In this document: one piece after another, positions 47,624 to 61,300 of the stretch
Layout of the letters: every line of letters begins with the position of its first letter
Position numbering within the stretch: the stretch's first letter is position 1
Assembly: GCA_028023455.1 (NCBI GenBank)
Contig: JAQFVV010000013.1
Coordinates: forward strand, 9,268,411 to 9,332,410
DNA length: 64,000 nt
Direction: 5' to 3'
From: Epiperipatus broadwayi
Lineage: Eukaryota > Onychophora > Udeonychophora > Euonychophora > Peripatidae
Translations under genes and position numbers: made by a program
The notes under the pieces: model-generated
Databases searched by the model: none
Seen by the model: only the letters and a program-made list of their open reading frames with translations
Told to the model about the DNA's origin: nothing

Positions 47624-49188
47624 TGTAACGGGTGTACTCGTTTACCGTATACTTATTAGTTCTTATCATAAAAAAAAAAATATCTATATTTCCCCTTTTT
47701 CTTTTTGAGCAAAAAAAATAGTGATAAGAAATTTCGTATTTCTCTCACAGCATATTTATGGACGTCAATCATTGACTCCAAGCGCCAAACTTACTTTTTA
47801 CATAAGTATTATGCTGGAAGAGAAGAATACGATAGTAATAGGGCCTCTCCACTAGCTCAGTACTCAGGGCGGGTGGCTAATAAACCGTAGGAAAAATGTA
47901 CGGGAGAAACTCTATGCAACCAACAACGAAACTCGGATCAATCGTCTAAATTTATGAACTATATTCCATGAGTCAAATAATAACACACACACATGCAATA
48001 TACCTTAATATAACATATCTTTTATTATAATATTTTCTGCTTTTAATAAAAATATATTTCCCGCACCATTTAACATTTACATAACCCAATAAAACCTATA
48101 TATGTATTCTGTGTGGATTTTCAATAGAATAAGAAAAACGAACGTATACACAGATAAAATCTAATCAGCTGTATTCAAAATGGCCTTATCTAAAAAAAAA
48201 AATATAAGTCTCTTGCCTTGGTTCGTTCTCCTTGAGGGTTTCAGAAAACGTAATAATATTTGGAAAATAAAATATCTTAAGTTCATATTACCTGCAATTT
48301 TTGTCCGATGTGATCCCCGGGGATATCAAAATAAGAAGAAAAACACATGAAATCCGAAGCAAAACGTACGAGACAGTTCATCACGCTTCAGTTCATTCCG
48401 AGTCGGATCGATTCCCTTGCGAAAAGTTGATAGGTCTCCGGTCGATGTTCTCCGGTCACTGCTGCATGGCCTCTTCGGGGCAAGGTCCAGAAATCCCAGC
48501 ACGCTTAAGCCTTTACCCCACTGTACTCATATTCGGCCGTAGCCTTAGCTATTCTTCTTCAATATATATAAAAAAAAAATGAAAATATTTCTTTTTTTTT
48601 TTTCTTTCCTCTTTGAAGACCAAAAATAATCTGACACTAGTTTAAAAAAAAAAACTACATCTCACTCCCCCTGTCACTTTTTCTTTTGTTTTCGCAAACA
48701 CAGTCCGTCCCCTTCTTCCCCACCACGTGGTATAGATGGCCAGTTAAGCTAATAAGCAGAAAGAACTTTTCGCACCTTCGGACATTTTGGCAATTAACAT
48801 TCCGGAAACTTTTTACTTCAACCTTCTTTTTAATTTTCATTCAAATTCCCCAGATAAGATTTTCGATGTTTAATATATTTCTTTTTTTTTCTTTTTCTTA
48901 CAATAATCTCTTATCTTGGATCCAAAATGTATTCATACGCTCGTTTTCTAAAATTGTCTATCCACACCGCAAATACATACATATACCACTTTTACAAAAA
49001 CAAAACGCAAATTCCCCCCCCACCCCCTCTTTTCTTACTTAAATAAAATCTTAAACATTTTCTCCCACTAACAAAATAAATACTAAAACGAAATAAAATC
49101 AAAATTATATGAAACTAATTTTAAAACTATATAACATATGTGTGCGCCTTTCTACCTTGTAACTAGGGTTTAAACCCGACTAGTTACA
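47624..49188 (-). repeat. Right LTR (5' LTR) of the gag-only element
   Basis: 1565 bp, TGTAACGGGTGTACTCG... to ...GACTAGTTACA. It is near-identical to the left LTR, with differences mainly in homopolymer lengths and a few transitions. The outer end carries the 33-bp near-palindrome at 49157-49189, centred on GGGTTTAAACCC. Confidence 0.93.
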
Positions 49189-49748
49189 ATAATAAATCTA
49201 AATGTATTTAAACAATAGGCAGTTAAAGATATCAGTGTTCCTGGAAATCTGCACGCATGAAATGTATAAAAACAAAAGACAGTTTACAAATCTTTCTTCT
49301 TATTGTTATAGCACCTATAACAAAAGACAGCAATTAAAAATAAAATTTAGAATGCTAAAATGGAGTATTATTTTTTCTTTTAGTTAAATTATAAACATTT
49401 TAAAAGTCAAATGCTGTAACTAAAAGTTTATCAAATTCAAAGGAAAGAAAGTGAAATAAGAAGTAAGAATAACTGATTAATTCTTAAATAATTAAATCAT
49501 GTTTTAAAAGTTGTTGGAGTAAATTTGAATATTTTAAATCTTTTAAAAAACAGTAACAGAATTAAATTTGCTGGAAATTGGAAAAGGAAAAAAAAATGAA
49601 ATAGTTTTCTTAATATATATGTAAGTGCTTCAATACTATTCAATAAAAATATATGATTATAAATAATTATTAAATTGTACTTTAATATGAAAATGGGCTA
49701 GAGCAAAACATGCTATTGTGTGTCATGGTATTTCCTGCCAGCTGCATT
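49189..49748. other. AT-rich intron sequence
   Basis: No gene, element end or repeat was recognised between the gag-only LTR element and the TATC array. Confidence 0.6.
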
Positions 49749-50815
<1,067 letters not shown>

Positions 50816-51556
50816 TTTCTACTTTCTTGTAAATACACAAGAAGATGCCTACAGTAATAAGTAAACAAGGATTGGAATACTTTATGGTGAATCAAATGAG
50901 GATCAAGATGTTTACCATTAAACACAACTACAGGAGACACCATTGTACCTATCTATTCTTGCTAAGGAAAATGATTTACTAAGTTAAACTTCTTTGAAGA
51001 ACAACTTGCCTACCTATCAGCTACTATTACTTTTATTATGATGATTTTTATGAACTTTGTTCCAATTACAATTTTTAATCAAAGAATCAATATTGTAAAT
51101 TTTTTATTTTTATTTTTTTATTCATACTATCTGTTGTATTTTCACACTCTGATGCTGAAGTCTCATTTTTCAGAATTAGCAAAGAAGAAAAGGGGGGGGG
51201 GAGGATTATTCATTTTGATATTTTTTTATATTTTCATTATAAATAAAATTTAGGTAATACCACCTGCTTCACATCAGATTATCCACATAAATATTGAGGT
51301 AAGATTCTCTAAATTTATATATAGGTTAAATTACAACACTCATACAGAATACATATTATATGTTTTATTTTGTGATTAACCATGTATGTATATTTTCCAG
51401 TATGTTTGACTAATCAACTGGTAGCTGTCTCTATCATATATATATAAATTGGGGAAACTTGTTAAATAGATTAACATTTGTAAATATATAATTTAGCTAG
51501 CCAGCATCTCAATTATATTACATAACTAAAGTTTATTTTTCTATATAATTATAATT

Positions 51557-51793
51557 TGTGGAGAATGAGTGACATAGGTGGATTTCTACCATGGGGTATA
51601 AGAGTTGGATCTAGAGGATAATTAGTAAGATGTTAGAGGTTCACTTGTGATACATGTACATATGATGATTATAATATATATATTTTTTATCATTACTATT
51701 GTTGTTATACTTGATATTTATTATTGTTAATAAATGTTTGAGAGTTTGTATTATTCCAGTCTCTGGTTTATTGAGTTGTCCTGACATTCCACA
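51557..51793. repeat. Possible solo LTR, 237 bp
   Basis: It starts TGTGGAGAATG, ends CATTCCACA (inverted 6-bp termini TGTGGA/TCCACA) and has an AATAAATG polyadenylation-like signal about 60 bp before the end. No matching target duplication (aatt before, gttt after) and no second copy was found, so the call is tentative. Confidence 0.3.
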
Positions 51794-52369
51794 GTTTATA
51801 AATAATTTTACATGCACATATCTATTTTTCTTATTATATAAAAGCTTGAAAATAAAACAAATATAATAAATGCTAGTTATAACCTATATATAGGTGCAGG
51901 AGTTGCTGTGTATATCTGTTCATACCTGCTAATGGAGTTAAAAGCAATATTCTCTCTGGGCTTGAATATTAGGGCATAATGGAATTTAAAAGGGGGAAAG
52001 TGGATGAACTAACCTAAATTGCATTTAATATTATTAAATAGAGATAGAGGTAGTCAATTAAAGGGTATGCAATCATTAGTTAAGCATTTCATCGGGTTCT
52101 CATTAGAACTTTATCAGATGACCCACAGTCTGAACATAGTTGGATTCAACTTTTTTCCCTTCTAAGCCTGGTAGATGTCTGCAGATTGTTTCATTAGGGG
52201 TAATAAATTAGAGCATATTAACTTATCCCCACACCATATTGCTACATCTGCATAGTAGTACAGTCTGAAAGTTAGTTGACCATCTATTACATCTGGTGCA
52301 CCATCATTGGGCTTGGTTAGTTTATGACTATTGATGAAGAGTACTGCCCATTATACTGGTGGTAGCAAT

Positions 52370-52480
52370 GTTTGGGATTAGTTGTAATCATTCCGTCCGT
52401 TATATCTGGCATCATCAACTTTTGGGGCTAGTGGTCATCATTCCATCTGTTATATCTGGCATTAGCAACATTTGGGGCTC
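52370..52480. repeat. Two-copy tandem repeat, ~56-bp unit
   Basis: The block atcattccgtccgttatatc...ttttggggctagtg is followed by atcattccatctgttatatc...tttggggctcaat. A fragment of the same unit recurs near 52578-52600 (aatcgttccgtctgttataa). Confidence 0.75.
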
Positions 52481-52867
52481 AATAGATAGGTGTACCATCA
52501 CATATAGACTTTGTATAAGTTGTTCATACATTGTGATTGAACCAGCTGATTGATAAATCTGATAAATATATCCAAATGCTAATCGTTCCGTCTGTTATAA
52601 TATATATATATATAATTATTGCTGTTATATAAAAATATTTTATTTTATATTATATCATATGATTTATTTAATATATGAAAAAGCAGCATAATGAATTAAA
52701 CTTCTTTTCATTTTTAATGATATCGTATATCTTATTGTTTAATTATGCTACTATAATGTTGGTTCATTTTATATTTTGAATTCATATTTTCTTTTAATCT
52801 CTCTTTCTTTTTTCAACTTATATTGACATTATCAAATCAAAGTGCATACACACACGCATATATATAT

Positions 52868-52970
52868 ATATATAGTACATCAAATCTATTGAATATGTAT
52901 ATATATATATTCAATAGATTTGATGTACTATATATATATATTCAATAGATTGGATGTACTATGAAAATAT
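52868..52970. repeat. AT-rich palindrome plus a third copy of its arm
   Basis: tagtacatcaaatctattga and tcaatagatttgatgtacta are exact inverses around an (AT)n centre. A third copy, tcaatagattggatgtacta, follows directly. Confidence 0.85.
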
Positions 52971-53519
52971 ATAAACAAATATGGAAAAATGTCATTCTAA
53001 TCAGTGTATCTGACAACTGTATAAAATGGACTATGATTAAAGCTAATATAGCTCCAGATTTATATACTGTAATCATATAGGTTTCATGGCATACAACAAC
53101 ATATTTACAATACATGTATAAAATAAATAACAATTTCCAAAATTATATGTAAGCCTTGATTATTAGAATGCTCAGCCAATACATAATAACCATTTGCATT
53201 AGCTGTCCTAGATGTATATTAGGATTAATAAGTCTAGTAAGTTGTTCAATAAGGATGGAATCTATTACAATCCAGATGTAAATACATTGTTATGATTATA
53301 GAATTCAAAGTCCACAGATTGTAGCTCAACTCCATCATTTCCAGTACCAAACTTCTTAGAAAGTCCCAAGCAATAAACCAATAAACCATTCGAATGTATT
53401 TATAGATTCACTTTTTAAAAAAGTTACTTATAAATGAATTTTTTAGAAAATAACATTTCTGATTAAATGTTATAACTTTATTTTATGCTAAATTCATTAA
53501 CCTCAATTTTAAAACAGGA

Positions 53520-54170
53520 GCTAACTCTCCATACACTATTACTACCCATCTAGTGCTTACTCAACCAATATTTCTAGATTGTGGCTTTCATTAGTGAGTA
53601 GCCTTGGATCTGAGAGCATTTGTATTCATTAGTTTCTCTGGCTTGCACTGAATGGCAATGCTGTATGGATAATTTGCTCCTGTTTTAAGAGATTGTATAA
53701 GCATAAGAAATGGTGATCATGTGATGTTTTGTGATTTAATACCATTTCTACCCATGGGCTGATGGTGACTATAGTTATTAAAGAACCAAAGATGCCAAAA
53801 TGTACAGATACTGATCTGGGTTCAAATCTTTGACTATTCAAGCAAATAAGCTTGGATTGAAAACATTGTTTTCATTTTAGACTCGTAGCTTTATAGTCAA
53901 TTAAAAAGGTGAAGGTAGCTGCTACATGGTTGCACTGGATCTTAAGATCTAGGTGCAGTGCTCACATATTCATGACTCCTCATTGATGAAAGCCACAAGC
54001 TATAAACTAGTTTGGGGATATTGGGTGAATAGGCACTAAATTTTATGTGCAGCCCTTCTTGAATCCATTGATTAATTTGGCTTGTCTATATTGTATGGCG
54101 AGTTTGCTTCTGGTTAAACAGCTTGCGTATCCATAGGAATTGGTTATCATGTGATGTTAATCTCAATTTT
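53520..54170. mobile_element. Fold-back family, two copies with larger inverted flanks
   Basis: About 53528-53720 carries ctctccatacactatt...cccatctagtg, then ttgcactgaatggcaatgct and the outer block aagaaatggtgatcatgtga. About 54010-54165 carries ggggatattgggtgaatagg and ggttatcatgtgatgtta. Both match, in reverse, the element at 63.75-63.99 kb. A further inverted pair, gtggctttcattagtgag (about 53581) and ctcattgatgaaagccac (about 53980), encloses the middle. Confidence 0.65.
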
Positions 54171-54389
54171 GAATAATTTAAGAAATATTGTAAATGTTTT
54201 GCTAAAAGAAAATATCAAAGTCATTATAATAAAAAGCCATTATGTGTGTGTTTATGTATATACACATATAAAGCGACTTTCACAAATTCAGAGCTATAGA
54301 AAATAAGATCATAGTTGTACTTTTACACGATAAGTAATTTGATAACAGACTGATTGAATGATTATATAAATGAATTGATAGATATCTAC

Positions 54390-54578
54390 CCTAGATATAT
54401 CCCTCAAATTAAAAAGATAATGTATCTTAGTAGGTGTTGGTAGCATTTTAACAACAATTGTCGAATACATGTCAATAGTTGTCAAGGTGATCACTCCACA
54501 CAATTGTCTTAGATCATCTTCAAAGGGCATCAATTTCTGTTCAAACATTGAACTGTAGATTAATTTGATCTGCGAGTC
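54390..54578 (-). CDS. DNAH2: Dynein heavy chain exon B (end of AAA3)
   Basis: This 189-bp, phase 0-0 exon encodes 63 residues. It contains EQKLMPFEDDLRQLCGVITL and LPTPTKIHYLFNLRDISR. The second motif is the near-invariant LPTP.K.HYLFNLRD.S+ signature at the end of AAA3 in axonemal heavy chains. The acceptor is tttcag and the donor gtagat. Reading past the donor runs into intron sequence and an open frame that is not dynein. The following intron is about 20 kb (34413-54389) and contains the gag-only LTR element, the TATC array and several palindromes. Confidence 0.95.
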
Positions 54579-54695
54579 CTGAAATAAAAGATTTATCATT
54601 TACGATATTCTATAAAGTTATTCAAATAAAAAATAAAAAATTATTAAAAATATATTACACACACACACACACACAAAAAAAAAAAAAAACTATAC

Positions 54696-54800
54696 TTGTG
54701 GAAATGTCATATTTATTAAATTAAAACGGCTCTGTAATCGTGGAGAAATAATACTTCTTCCACCACCAGGTGGCCCCATAGCTGCTAGTAAAAACATGTC
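54696..54800 (-). CDS. DNAH2: Dynein heavy chain exon A (AAA3 GPPGGGR segment)
   Basis: This 105-bp, phase 0-0 exon encodes 35 residues beginning DMFLLAAMGPPGGGR and ending NLINMTFPQ. The AAMGPPGGGR motif, followed by a PRLQSRF segment, is a hallmark of the AAA3 module in axonemal dynein heavy chains. On the minus strand the acceptor is a T-rich tract ending in acag and the donor is gtatag. The exon is followed by a short 117-bp intron. No exon encoding the preceding AAA3 Walker B region was found in the 9.2 kb to the right, so the upstream intron is probably long. Confidence 0.93.
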
Positions 54801-56467
54801 CTGTAAATAAATAAACATTCAGTTTAGAGTGTTACAAAAAGATTATCTAGTTTGAATGTAAAACAAATTACAAATAAATAATAAAAAAAAGATTACTCAA
54901 TTAAAAACACATTTTTAAACTGAAGAAGTTGAAACTGAAAAAAAGTTTTTTATGCAAGGATTAACAAGAATTATTTCAAAATTAATGGGAATACATAATT
55001 ATGAATATAAATATATTATCAGTAAATGTTTCAAATGATTATAAAACTTCATCAAAAAATTTTCAGGAAACGATATAAATAACTACAAATGCAAGCTAAA
55101 AAATCTGCTAGCCCCAATACAGAATCTATTTGTTTTGTTTTTTTTAAAAAAAAAAACAAAAAATTATGCTTTCATAGAAACTATAAAAATGAGCTACAGA
55201 ATGTTATTTATAATAAAATTTGCTTTCACAATAATGTCCAAAGCTGGGTGAATGTGAGTTTAAAATATACTTTATTTAATTTTATATTTTTAGTGGGAAT
55301 AAAAATTGAACTGTTTTTTTTTTTTTAAACTTATTTTTAAAACACTATGAATACATATTAAAAATAAACAAAACTATTAAGACGAATAAGAAAAATAATA
55401 TTCTAAGATCTTTAATACTTCAAAGAATGTGATCTTCAGTACAGCAATAATTTTATCAGGAATGCAATTATATATAATTTCAAAAAAGTGATCATTTTAA
55501 AATACTTGCACTAATATAATCTTACGGCTAAACTCCTTATTTTAGAGTACACAATATACATTATTGTAAAATGGAAATAATTATATAATTGGGTTTTCTT
55601 AAATATGTAATTTCAATATAAAAAAAGTATTTTTAAAATATGATTGATTTGTTACGTTTTTCAAGGGGAATATATATGAATTTTAATACATACATTAGAA
55701 TACTGTATATAGTAAACCATTATGTGACATCTAGATAGTTTTCTCAGTTAATATATATTACATGATAAATGAAAATATCATTATTATTAAAAAGTGTTTA
55801 CAATATTAAATAATATGTCATATTGTTATTGTGCTTTAATAAAGAACATTTCAAAGTTAATGTATATATTTAGAGTAAATACTAATTTAAATAATGTCTG
55901 GAAAAAAATATCATTAACATACAATTAGCTTGGATAATTAAAGCTTTACCAAAAATTTGACATAAGTTGCTTAATTTAAATATGAAATTAAAAAAATATT
56001 TATATATATATTTAAAGTGAATCTTATAATTTACTAAATGTACTGGGGAATAATTAATCATCATTTTAAAAAAATTCAAATACTATTTAAATGATTTAAA
56101 ATAAATTCTTTTATAAAATAATATTAGCTCAAGAAATAAGTAATTATTTTAAGATGTATCAAACTGACTATATGTATTTTTAAGTAATCAAATTCCTTCA
56201 AGAAATAGTGAATTAGCACAACAATTTTAGCTATGAAGTGAATGTTTGGTGAGTTGTAAATATGAAACACAGTGTTTTGATGCAGATGGTGCCAAAAAAA
56301 AAAAAAGAACTATGGATGCTAATTCTGACTGCAATTTTTCAGAGAAATTTAATCATTATTTTCAGCATGAGTATTTATTATTCAGTGTGAACTTGGATTA
56401 CTTCAAATTCTTTTTTTCCCTTTTTTTGAAAAATTGTCTACAAACATGCATAATTCACCAACCAACA
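54801..56467. other. Intron upstream of dynein exon A
   Basis: AT-rich with homopolymer runs. I looked for an exon with the AAA3 Walker B region on the minus strand and did not find one. Confidence 0.6.
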
Positions 56468-59400
56468 TGAATGCACAACAATTTACAATTTTTGAAGGCA
56501 TAGTAGTGAATGTTCAAACAATTATCACAAATTACAACAACAACCAGCCCATGTTTCCATAGAGGAAGTCATAGATAAACTAGATCCAAATGAACTCCAG
56601 CATTATTGTCTAATTTTAAATTTTTCAATTCAAGGAAACTTTTCATAACTATAAACAGCAATTTAAAAATTACGTATCAACAATAATCAATCAATTTCTA
56701 CTAAGTTGTTAAATTCAATTAATGTTGGAATGTTTGAAGCAGCTTCTATTTTGACAACATCAAAAATATCATTTTTGCTCAATATTCTTATTAATACATT
56801 AAACTAAGCAATGATCTATTGCAGATTTTAACACAATGTTATGAACTGATTTGGGGGATTGTAAATTCAAGTCTCCATGTGAGTACAAATCATTGATTGC
56901 TGATATTTTTATTTAAATATGATTCATTTGATGCATCAATGGCAATAGTACCAGAGAACAGTTATTGTAGGCTGATCCAGAAAGTTTGAACTTTTAAAAC
57001 AGTCTATTCCAAGGAGTTAGGAAAAAAGGTTTTACCAATACTGTTTACATCTGACATCAACAAAGCAGCCTATCATGCACCATATCTAAATTCAGCATAA
57101 AAAAATCAAAGACATTCAAAACAAAGACATTGAGGACAAAATTCATTGAGAAAACAAAATCAATTAAAATCATTGCTCAATTATATATCTTTGGGTAAAA
57201 GAACAACAACCTTTCAACAGACTATCAAATTGATGTATCAAAATTAAAATGCAAGGAATGTCAAAAGTATGCATCAAAACACATCAAATCAAAGCAAAAG
57301 AATCATGTGGTACTCAACACTGACAATTCAAAATAATATAGTGTTCAATGTGGTAATGACACACACCAGAAACAGCATTTGTCATCTGAAGACAATAAAT
57401 GTTGCTTTATGGTTATCAACATCGGGGATAACCTGAAAGACTTAAAGTGTCAAAGTGGTCACCAGTTAGGGTTATACATTTTTGCCATAGAATCAATTTG
57501 CATATCTTAACCTAGAAACAGAACTGCTGCTAATAAATATTTGTTTTCAATTTTAACCTCAAGTTAGCTTTGTACCAGATGGAAAAACCAATATGAACAT
57601 TTACTATAATAAGTTATCAATTAAAAATGAAGTTTTCATTATAGCTGATGCCTATTCTGTCTTGTTAGGTCAAATATAGATCTATACCTTGACATCAATC
57701 AACAATATCTTGACAATGAGAAAACACATCATGTCATACTCAATCAAAAAACATCAATGAGTTGGAAGAAATTATAACTCAACATTTGAAAAAAAAAAAC
57801 TTGGATTCTGTCCCACATTATAAAGTTTTTCAAAAATTAAAGGTAAAGGCATCACCATTTTTTTTTTTGTAAAGAATGTGAGCTATCTTTTGTGTTGATT
57901 GAATGTATTGAAAAATAATTGGATTCTCTTGAAGAAGCTGAGATATCAAAAACTGAATCAAGTGGTTAAAAACATCCAGTTGTTATTCCAAAACCAGATG
58001 GGGAAGTACACCTTTGTATTGTTTATAAAGTGAATGATAATGATCATTTTACAAGAGCCTACTAATCTATATGAAAAAAAATCAATAAAATTCTCTCAAT
58101 CTATGAAATTAATTTTTTCTGCTTTCTGGACTTATTTCAAAGTCTTTACATTTTTGTGTGGATGACAAATGAAGAAAAATACAGACCATTTCAACCCATT
58201 GAGAAATAGATAAAATTCACTTCTTGATGCTTGCCTCAAAATGAGTCGATCTGAATTTAATCATATAATCAATAAGATCCTGCAAGACATTTCAAAAATG
58301 GAGTCATACTTTAATAATATCATAGTCCACAGAAAAATGAAAAAAAAAAAAGAAAAAAAAAACCTATCAAACTAACAATCAACTGTAAAAGGTTGATCTT
58401 CTAAACATGAAAAAATATTTATTGTTTTATAAACATACCAAATTCATTGAGAACATTATTGGATCTAAAAAGATTTCAAAATCTCAGAAAATGAAAGTCA
58501 TTATGAAGATATCTCACACTAAATCAATTAGGAAATGTGCAGACATTTTTGGGAATGGTCATATATCATTCTTTTTACATTCCAAACATTTCATTAATGA
58601 TTATACCACTGCATATGCTAGTGCACAAAAATGCAAGATTCAAATTAATAGCCAATGTGAAGCAGAAATTATCAATGATCATGTATTATTTTTTGTTTCA
58701 TTCCAAACATTTTGATAATGACTACACTAGCTCATATGCTTCTGCATAAAAATGCAAGATTCAAATTAAAAGTTCAATGTGAAGAGGAATTTATTAAACT
58801 GAAGTTAAGACCACAAATGACCAAATGTTTATTTAATTCTTTAACAACCAGTTGAATTAGCATGCAATGTGAATCCATAGTAGTGCTACCTCATACTATT
58901 AATGGAAAAAGCGTACTAATCACATTTTCTTCAAGATTTATGCCTGTATGACAAAATTACTCCCCAACTTGACATAGAGGGCCTTATAATCATGGTTTTA
59001 ATTAATTATTTTTATCTATACTTGCTTGTAAGACTTTTCAAGTTTCTGGCAGACAATAAACCCCTAGTCTGAATTTTTCATCAAAATGTGAAGGTTCCTC
59101 ATATGCCTTCAGCACATCTTCAACAATATGCAACATTTTTCTTTGCCTTCAACTAAGAAGTACAAATTAAAGAAAGTACTGACAATGCAAATGTTAATTA
59201 CTTGTATAGGATACCTACTCATTCAATTCCTGATTAATATTGCAATGGCACAAGAAGTCCATCAATTGGGTGAGAAAATAATATATTCTGTTTCTCCAAG
59301 AAAAAATTATAAAACAATTTGTAAAAAAACAGCAAAGACCAACAACTGTCAAAAATCATCAAAAAATTTCAAGAACACTATGATCTTAAAACTGACTTTA

Positions 59401-60500
59401 TTGTTAACAGTAGCTTTGTTTTCTAAGGACAACATGTTGGGGGTTCCACAACTGTAACAGTCAATGTTCCTTCAAAAATCATATCATAGACACATTGACA
59501 TATCAAAAATGAAGCAAATAGCCCAAATTATATATATATATATACTAGTACAGCATTGACAATGACGTTGTGTACTGATATATGTATGCAGTAGATGTAC
59601 CAATATAAAGCACCTCTTGATCCTTGGTAGAACAATGAAGAAACTGGAATGCATCTATATTTATTATACTGGTCAATTTCAAGGAAATCATTTCCTGGTT
59701 ATCATCAATGAAAAATCAAAATGGGTAGAAATTGAACCAGACACAATCACACCATCATCACAATTAACTATTGAAAATCTCTAAAATGTATTTTCTCATC
59801 ATGGTTTTCTGAATGTTCTCAAATTCAATAATGCATTAATAATCATCAGTATAGAATTCTAAAAACATTGCAAAGAATTGGGGATATCTCAAAAATCTAT
59901 CACATGACATCATCCAGCTACAAACAGAATAGTTGAGAAAAATGTGAAGACACTCAATAAATAATTGACAGCCATGGATGAAAAACTAGGATGTATGCAT
60001 CAAAGAAACTGAGAAATACTTTTACAGTATCAACTCTAGTGGAAAACTTCTGAAGAATTGAACCCGTGATGTCAAATTCAAATGGATGTTCTAAAGCCAA
60101 ACTAATACAAGAAAAACTTATCACGACAAAGACAGCAGTTAAACATTGGGGAATTGAGTACAAGTTCGATTTTAGTCCAACCAAAAACTAAATTCAGTCA
60201 ATTTCAGTACCTAGTGAAATGTAACAATGAGTACACATTGAAGCACTACATTGATCAACTCTATATAGCATCATCAAAAAGAAATCACATCAATTTCAGA
60301 TGAAACTCAAGAGTTCAAAAACAATGAAGATGCCAATTCCTATCAGAATTCAAATGAATAATGTATTTATACTTTCCTTTATATCAAAAAATCAAGCAAA
60401 TATACAGAATAAACAGAGACAGATTCTAGCAGAAATTTTAACTTCAGAAGATTCATCATCTCAGGGTCCCATTTTAAGTCCTCTATATATGTGCCAATCC
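56468..60500 (+). pseudogene. Decayed Ty3/Gypsy retrotransposon (gag-pol remnants)
   Basis: The plus strand carries a broken gag-pol in the normal Ty3/Gypsy order. A gag-like start MNAQQFTIFEGI lies at 56468. A knuckle-like CGNDTHQKQHLSSEDNKCC lies at about 57345-57400. A protease-to-RT region follows near 57600-57670. RT appears as HPVVIPKPDGEVHLCI at about 57976-58020 and as EFNHIINKILQDI...YFNNIIV at about 58255-58335. RNase H reads FLADNKPLV and PSAHLQQYATFFFAF at about 59040-59150. Integrase reads FQGNHFLVIINEKSKWVEIE at about 59680-59735 and HHPATNRIVEKNVKTL at about 59910-59955. Many stops and frame slips. The RT catalytic box is YFNN rather than YxDD. No LTRs were identified. Antisense to the dynein gene. 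Confidence 0.88.
58537..58785 (+). repeat. ~120-bp tandem duplication inside the Gypsy relic
   Basis: The segment from gggaatggtcatatatcatt to ccaatgtgaagcagaaatta is repeated, diverged, directly after itself (gatcatgtattatttttt to tcaatgtgaagaggaattt). It lies in the RT connection region (TFLGMV...) and duplicates about 40 codons of the relic. Confidence 0.8.
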
Positions 60501-61300
60501 AACTAGGCACATAATTAACCTGTGCATTTTCAGAATTACGCCATTTGACTGAATATTATTAAGATTGTTCATTAATAAATGTGGGAGAAATATAATAATT
60601 GTTGAAATGTTTCCAACAATTTGTATGGTAATCCTGCCATCCTTCTTTCATTTTACAGAGTCCAGTAGACATATAGTTATCAAATGAATAAATCTCATGA
60701 TTTACTAGGTTAAATAGGTACAGTATATGAAAACATTATTTTTATGATATTATGAAAAGAAGATATCAGGAATAATTAATTGAGCATCATTTAAAAAAAA
60801 TTCAAGTGCCATTTATATGGTTATATAATTTAGAAAAAAAATATATTTAATACCTGTTCATAAATTAGGGAAGAGCAAACTTTTCTTATTGCATGACACA
60901 CATTTCTTTAAATTCCTTGATGGTTTACATTAAAAAAAAATGTTTCTTTTCAATACATATATAAATCGTGCCAGAAATAGATTTTTTCGTGTCAATGAAT
61001 TTTCATGAACAAAGTTTTTAAATCTGTTTCAGGCAATTTTAGAGTGAAATTTGATGTCATATTTATGTGGATTTATTTGCAGGTGACCAAATTTTGTTTC
61101 CACGATAATTTTGAGAATGAAGTAAAGCTATCACAATTTATGAGCTAATTTTTAATTTGATATAACACAATTCTGGTTTACCAGATAACTTGAAACTAAT
61201 GTAACTTACAGAAAAAAAAAATTTAACTAAAAATATTCAGATTCAAAATTTTAAGAAATTTTTATCTGAAACAATTTTCCACTCTCAAGCTGATAATCAT
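60501..61300. other. Spacer between the Gypsy relic and the LINE
   Basis: AT-rich; no gene, LTR or repeat was recognised. Confidence 0.55.

Larger units (their letters stand above)
43843..49188 (-). mobile_element. Gag-only LTR retrotransposon, structurally complete
   Basis: LTRs at 43843-45416 and 47624-49188 begin TGTAACGGG and end in TTTACA or GTTACA. The 2207-bp interior reads, on the minus strand, LTR - PBS (TGGCGTCCCAAC) - gag - about 0.84 kb noncoding - PPT (GGGAGGAGGGTAT) - LTR. There is one ORF, gag, and no protease, RT, RNase H or integrase. The LTR copies differ at only scattered sites, and gag is open. It therefore looks like a fairly recent non-autonomous insertion, comparable in plan to the terminal-repeat-with-gag (TR-GAG) elements described in plants. 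No clean target duplication was found (tttt before, ataa after), perhaps because the left flank is a T/TA simple repeat. It lies in the 20-kb dynein intron, sense to the gene. Confidence 0.93.
50816..53500. other. Intron sequence with scattered repeats
   Basis: No gene was recognised. It contains a G10 run at about 51192, a possible solo LTR at 51557-51793, a two-copy repeat at 52370-52480 and AT-rich palindromes at 52868-52970. Confidence 0.55.

Noticed and set aside
51880-51960. aggtgcaggagttgctgtgt, reminiscent of the start of cephalopod tRNA-derived SINEs
   Set aside because: The similarity stops after about 20 bases, and no full SINE of that type occurs anywhere in the window, so I do not use it to name the organism.
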